Shown here: positions 62,943 through 64,000 of the stretch, in pieces
Numbering within the stretch: position 1 is the stretch's first letter
Layout: each line of letters opens with the position of its first letter
DNA from: CAIKMD01 sp963729935
Lineage (GTDB): Bacteria > Pseudomonadota > Alphaproteobacteria > ATCC43930 > CGMCC-115725
Reading direction: 5' to 3'
NCBI GenBank assembly: GCA_963729935.1
Contig: CAVSPW010000004.1
Location: 620,001 to 684,000, forward strand
DNA: 64,000 nt
Position numbers and translations under genes: made by a program
Notes under the pieces: generated by a model
What the model saw: only the letters and a program-made list of their open reading frames with translations
Told to the model about the DNA's origin: nothing
Database searches by the model: none

Positions 62943-64000
62943 ATGTCGCACAAGAAATATCTGCTCGGCAGCGTCGCGCTTTGCGGCGCTCTCGCTCTCG
63001 CAGCGCCCGTCAAGGCGCAATCGGCCTCCGCGCTCAACAGCCAGATCCAGGCGCTGCAAGACCAGGTCCGCCAGCTCAATCAGCAACTGCAGAGCTTGCA
63101 AGGCCAGGTCCAGCAGACACAGCAGAATCAGGTGCAGACCGAGAAAGCCGTCAGCCAGATCAAGTCGTCGCCTGGTGGCGGGGTTGGTGGGGCTGTCGTC
63201 AAGATGCTCAATGGCCGGCCGGTGTTCGAAAGCGCCGACGGGCAGACCACGCTCGGCATCACCGGCCGCCTGCATTTCGATGTCGGCGCTTACGACTTCA
63301 AGCCGGACTCCAAGGGCACCACGCCGCAAAGCCTCAACAGCGGCGTCAATGCGCGACGCGCGCGCTTGGGCGTCACCGGCAAGTTCATGGGCGACTGGGA
63401 TTACAATCTGATCTTCGATTTCGGTGGCTCGACCGACAATGGCTCGACGATCGAAGCCGGCTACATCACCTATAACGGCTTCAATCCGTTCCATTTCGAT
63501 TTCGGCTATCAGGATGTTCCCTACACGCTCGACGAAGCGACCAGCTCGAACAACATCATGTTCATCGAGCGCTCCTCGGCGCAGGTGATCGCCGCCAACC
63601 TCGCCGCCGGCGACAACCGTTCGGCCGCAGGCATCCGCTGGAACAACGACCGCGCCTGGGTGGGTATATACGGCACTGGCCCGACCTCGGGCGGCTCGCA
63701 CAGCGCGCCGCGCGATTTCGGCGCGACCGGTCGCGCAACCTTCCAGGTTCTGCAAGCGCCGGATTATTCCTTCCATATCGGCGTCGACGCCGAAGGCGTG
63801 GTCAAGCCCGGCGGCAGCGGCTCGATAAGCCTCGCCGACAAGCCCGAAATCCGCATCGATCCGTCCTCATTCCTCGGCGTCGAAACGATCGGCAACTCGA
63901 CCACCTCCACCATTGGTACCTTGACCAATCCGGTGACGGGCGCGGCGGTTTACGGCTTCGAGCTCGCCGGCGGCATCGGCTCGGCCTTCGCGCAGGCGGA
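62943..64000 (+). CDS. phosphate-selective porin (OprO/OprP-like), 3' end outside window
   Basis: 352 codons are visible from the ATG at 62943. After a signal peptide (LLGSVALCGALALAAPVKA), residues 28-65 are a Gln-rich coiled coil (LNSQIQALQDQVRQLNQQLQ) that should trimerise in the periplasm. The barrel begins with TLGITGRLHFDVGAYDF and shows ARRARLGVTGKFMGDWDYNL, the Arg-containing strand of the porin O/P family, then GYQDVPYTLDEATSSNNIMF. It should take up phosphate or polyphosphate across the outer membrane; a Pho box lies upstream. The gene runs off the right edge. Confidence 0.92.
   Translation, partial: MSHKKYLLGSVALCGALALAAPVKAQSASALNSQIQALQDQVRQLNQQLQSLQGQVQQTQQNQVQTEKAVSQIKSSPGGGVGGAVVKMLNGRPVFESADGQTTLGITGRLHFDVGAYDFKPDSKGTTPQSLNSGVNARRARLGVTGKFMGDWDYNLIFDFGGSTDNGSTIEAGYITYNGFNPFHFDFGYQDVPYTLDEATSSNNIMFIERSSAQVIAANLAAGDNRSAAGIRWNNDRAWVGIYGTGPTSGGSHSAPRDFGATGRATFQVLQAPDYSFHIGVDAEGVVKPGGSGSISLADKPEIRIDPSSFLGVETIGNSTTSTIGTLTNPVTGAAVYGFELAGGIGSAFAQA

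Overview
The window is 64 kb of GC-rich DNA with high GC at third codon positions, almost certainly from an alphaproteobacterium. Class II DAHP synthase, cimA beside trmJ and cysS, many orphan NMT1/SsuA-type binding proteins, a TRAP system and several LuxR-type regulators all fit. An intergenic repeat at 48325-48431 looks like one I know from Hyphomicrobiales (Rhizobiales) genomes, so that order is the best guess, not a proof. No rRNA, tRNA or CRISPR array was seen.

Layout. 1-8.6 kb: a partial DedA gene, an orphan binding protein, a 724-residue membrane protein with EF-hand-like loops, DUF952, trmJ, cimA and a decayed cysS. 8.6-14 kb: a TetR regulator, a TauD-type dioxygenase, an SsuA-type binding protein and a PAS histidine kinase. 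14-17.5 kb: glnS and nadE. 17.5-21.7 kb: a five-gene minus-strand operon with a complete ABC importer, a polysaccharide-deacetylase-type amidohydrolase and an isochorismatase-type hydrolase. 21.8-23.7 kb: a cytochrome oxidase assembly pair (CtaG-like and SCO) plus a 56-residue membrane protein. 23.8-32.7 kb: a TPR/ATP-grasp fusion, class II DAHP synthase, small proteins, dienelactone hydrolase, an HtrA-like protease, an IS5 remnant, and a LysR gene divergent from a ModA-like protein.

32.8-39.6 kb is the most interesting part. Four small Sec-exported proteins carry, just after the signal peptide, a motif of the form L-S/T-x-x-E/Q-M-D-x-V-T-A-G. Its spacing matches double-glycine leaders. They lie with a periplasmic stand-alone C39 peptidase, an outer-membrane barrel with an N-terminal coiled coil (the architecture of FapF), and three LuxR-type regulators, one of which has lost its phospho-acceptor Asp. 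I read this as a Fap-like secretion or functional-amyloid system with its own substrate family.

39.8-50.6 kb: a gentisate-dioxygenase-like cupin divergent from an FAD hydroxylase, a bactofilin, a TRAP transporter, an MFS transporter, a SHOCT protein and a second FAD hydroxylase. 50.8-52.2 kb: a glutathione S-transferase with an IS3 remnant directly upstream, and an Rhs fragment. 52.4-58.4 kb: two SsuA-type binding proteins flank a SorAB-type sulfite dehydrogenase pair, followed by a luciferase-like monooxygenase and an alpha/beta hydrolase; organosulfur use is possible. 58.6-62.6 kb: a broken metallo-beta-lactamase-fold gene, a MarR regulator, an esterase and an M20 amidohydrolase. 62.9 kb to the right edge: a partial phosphate-selective porin behind a good candidate Pho box.

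There are two clear pseudogenes (cysS and the MBL-fold gene) and three mobile or polymorphic remnants (IS5, IS3, Rhs).
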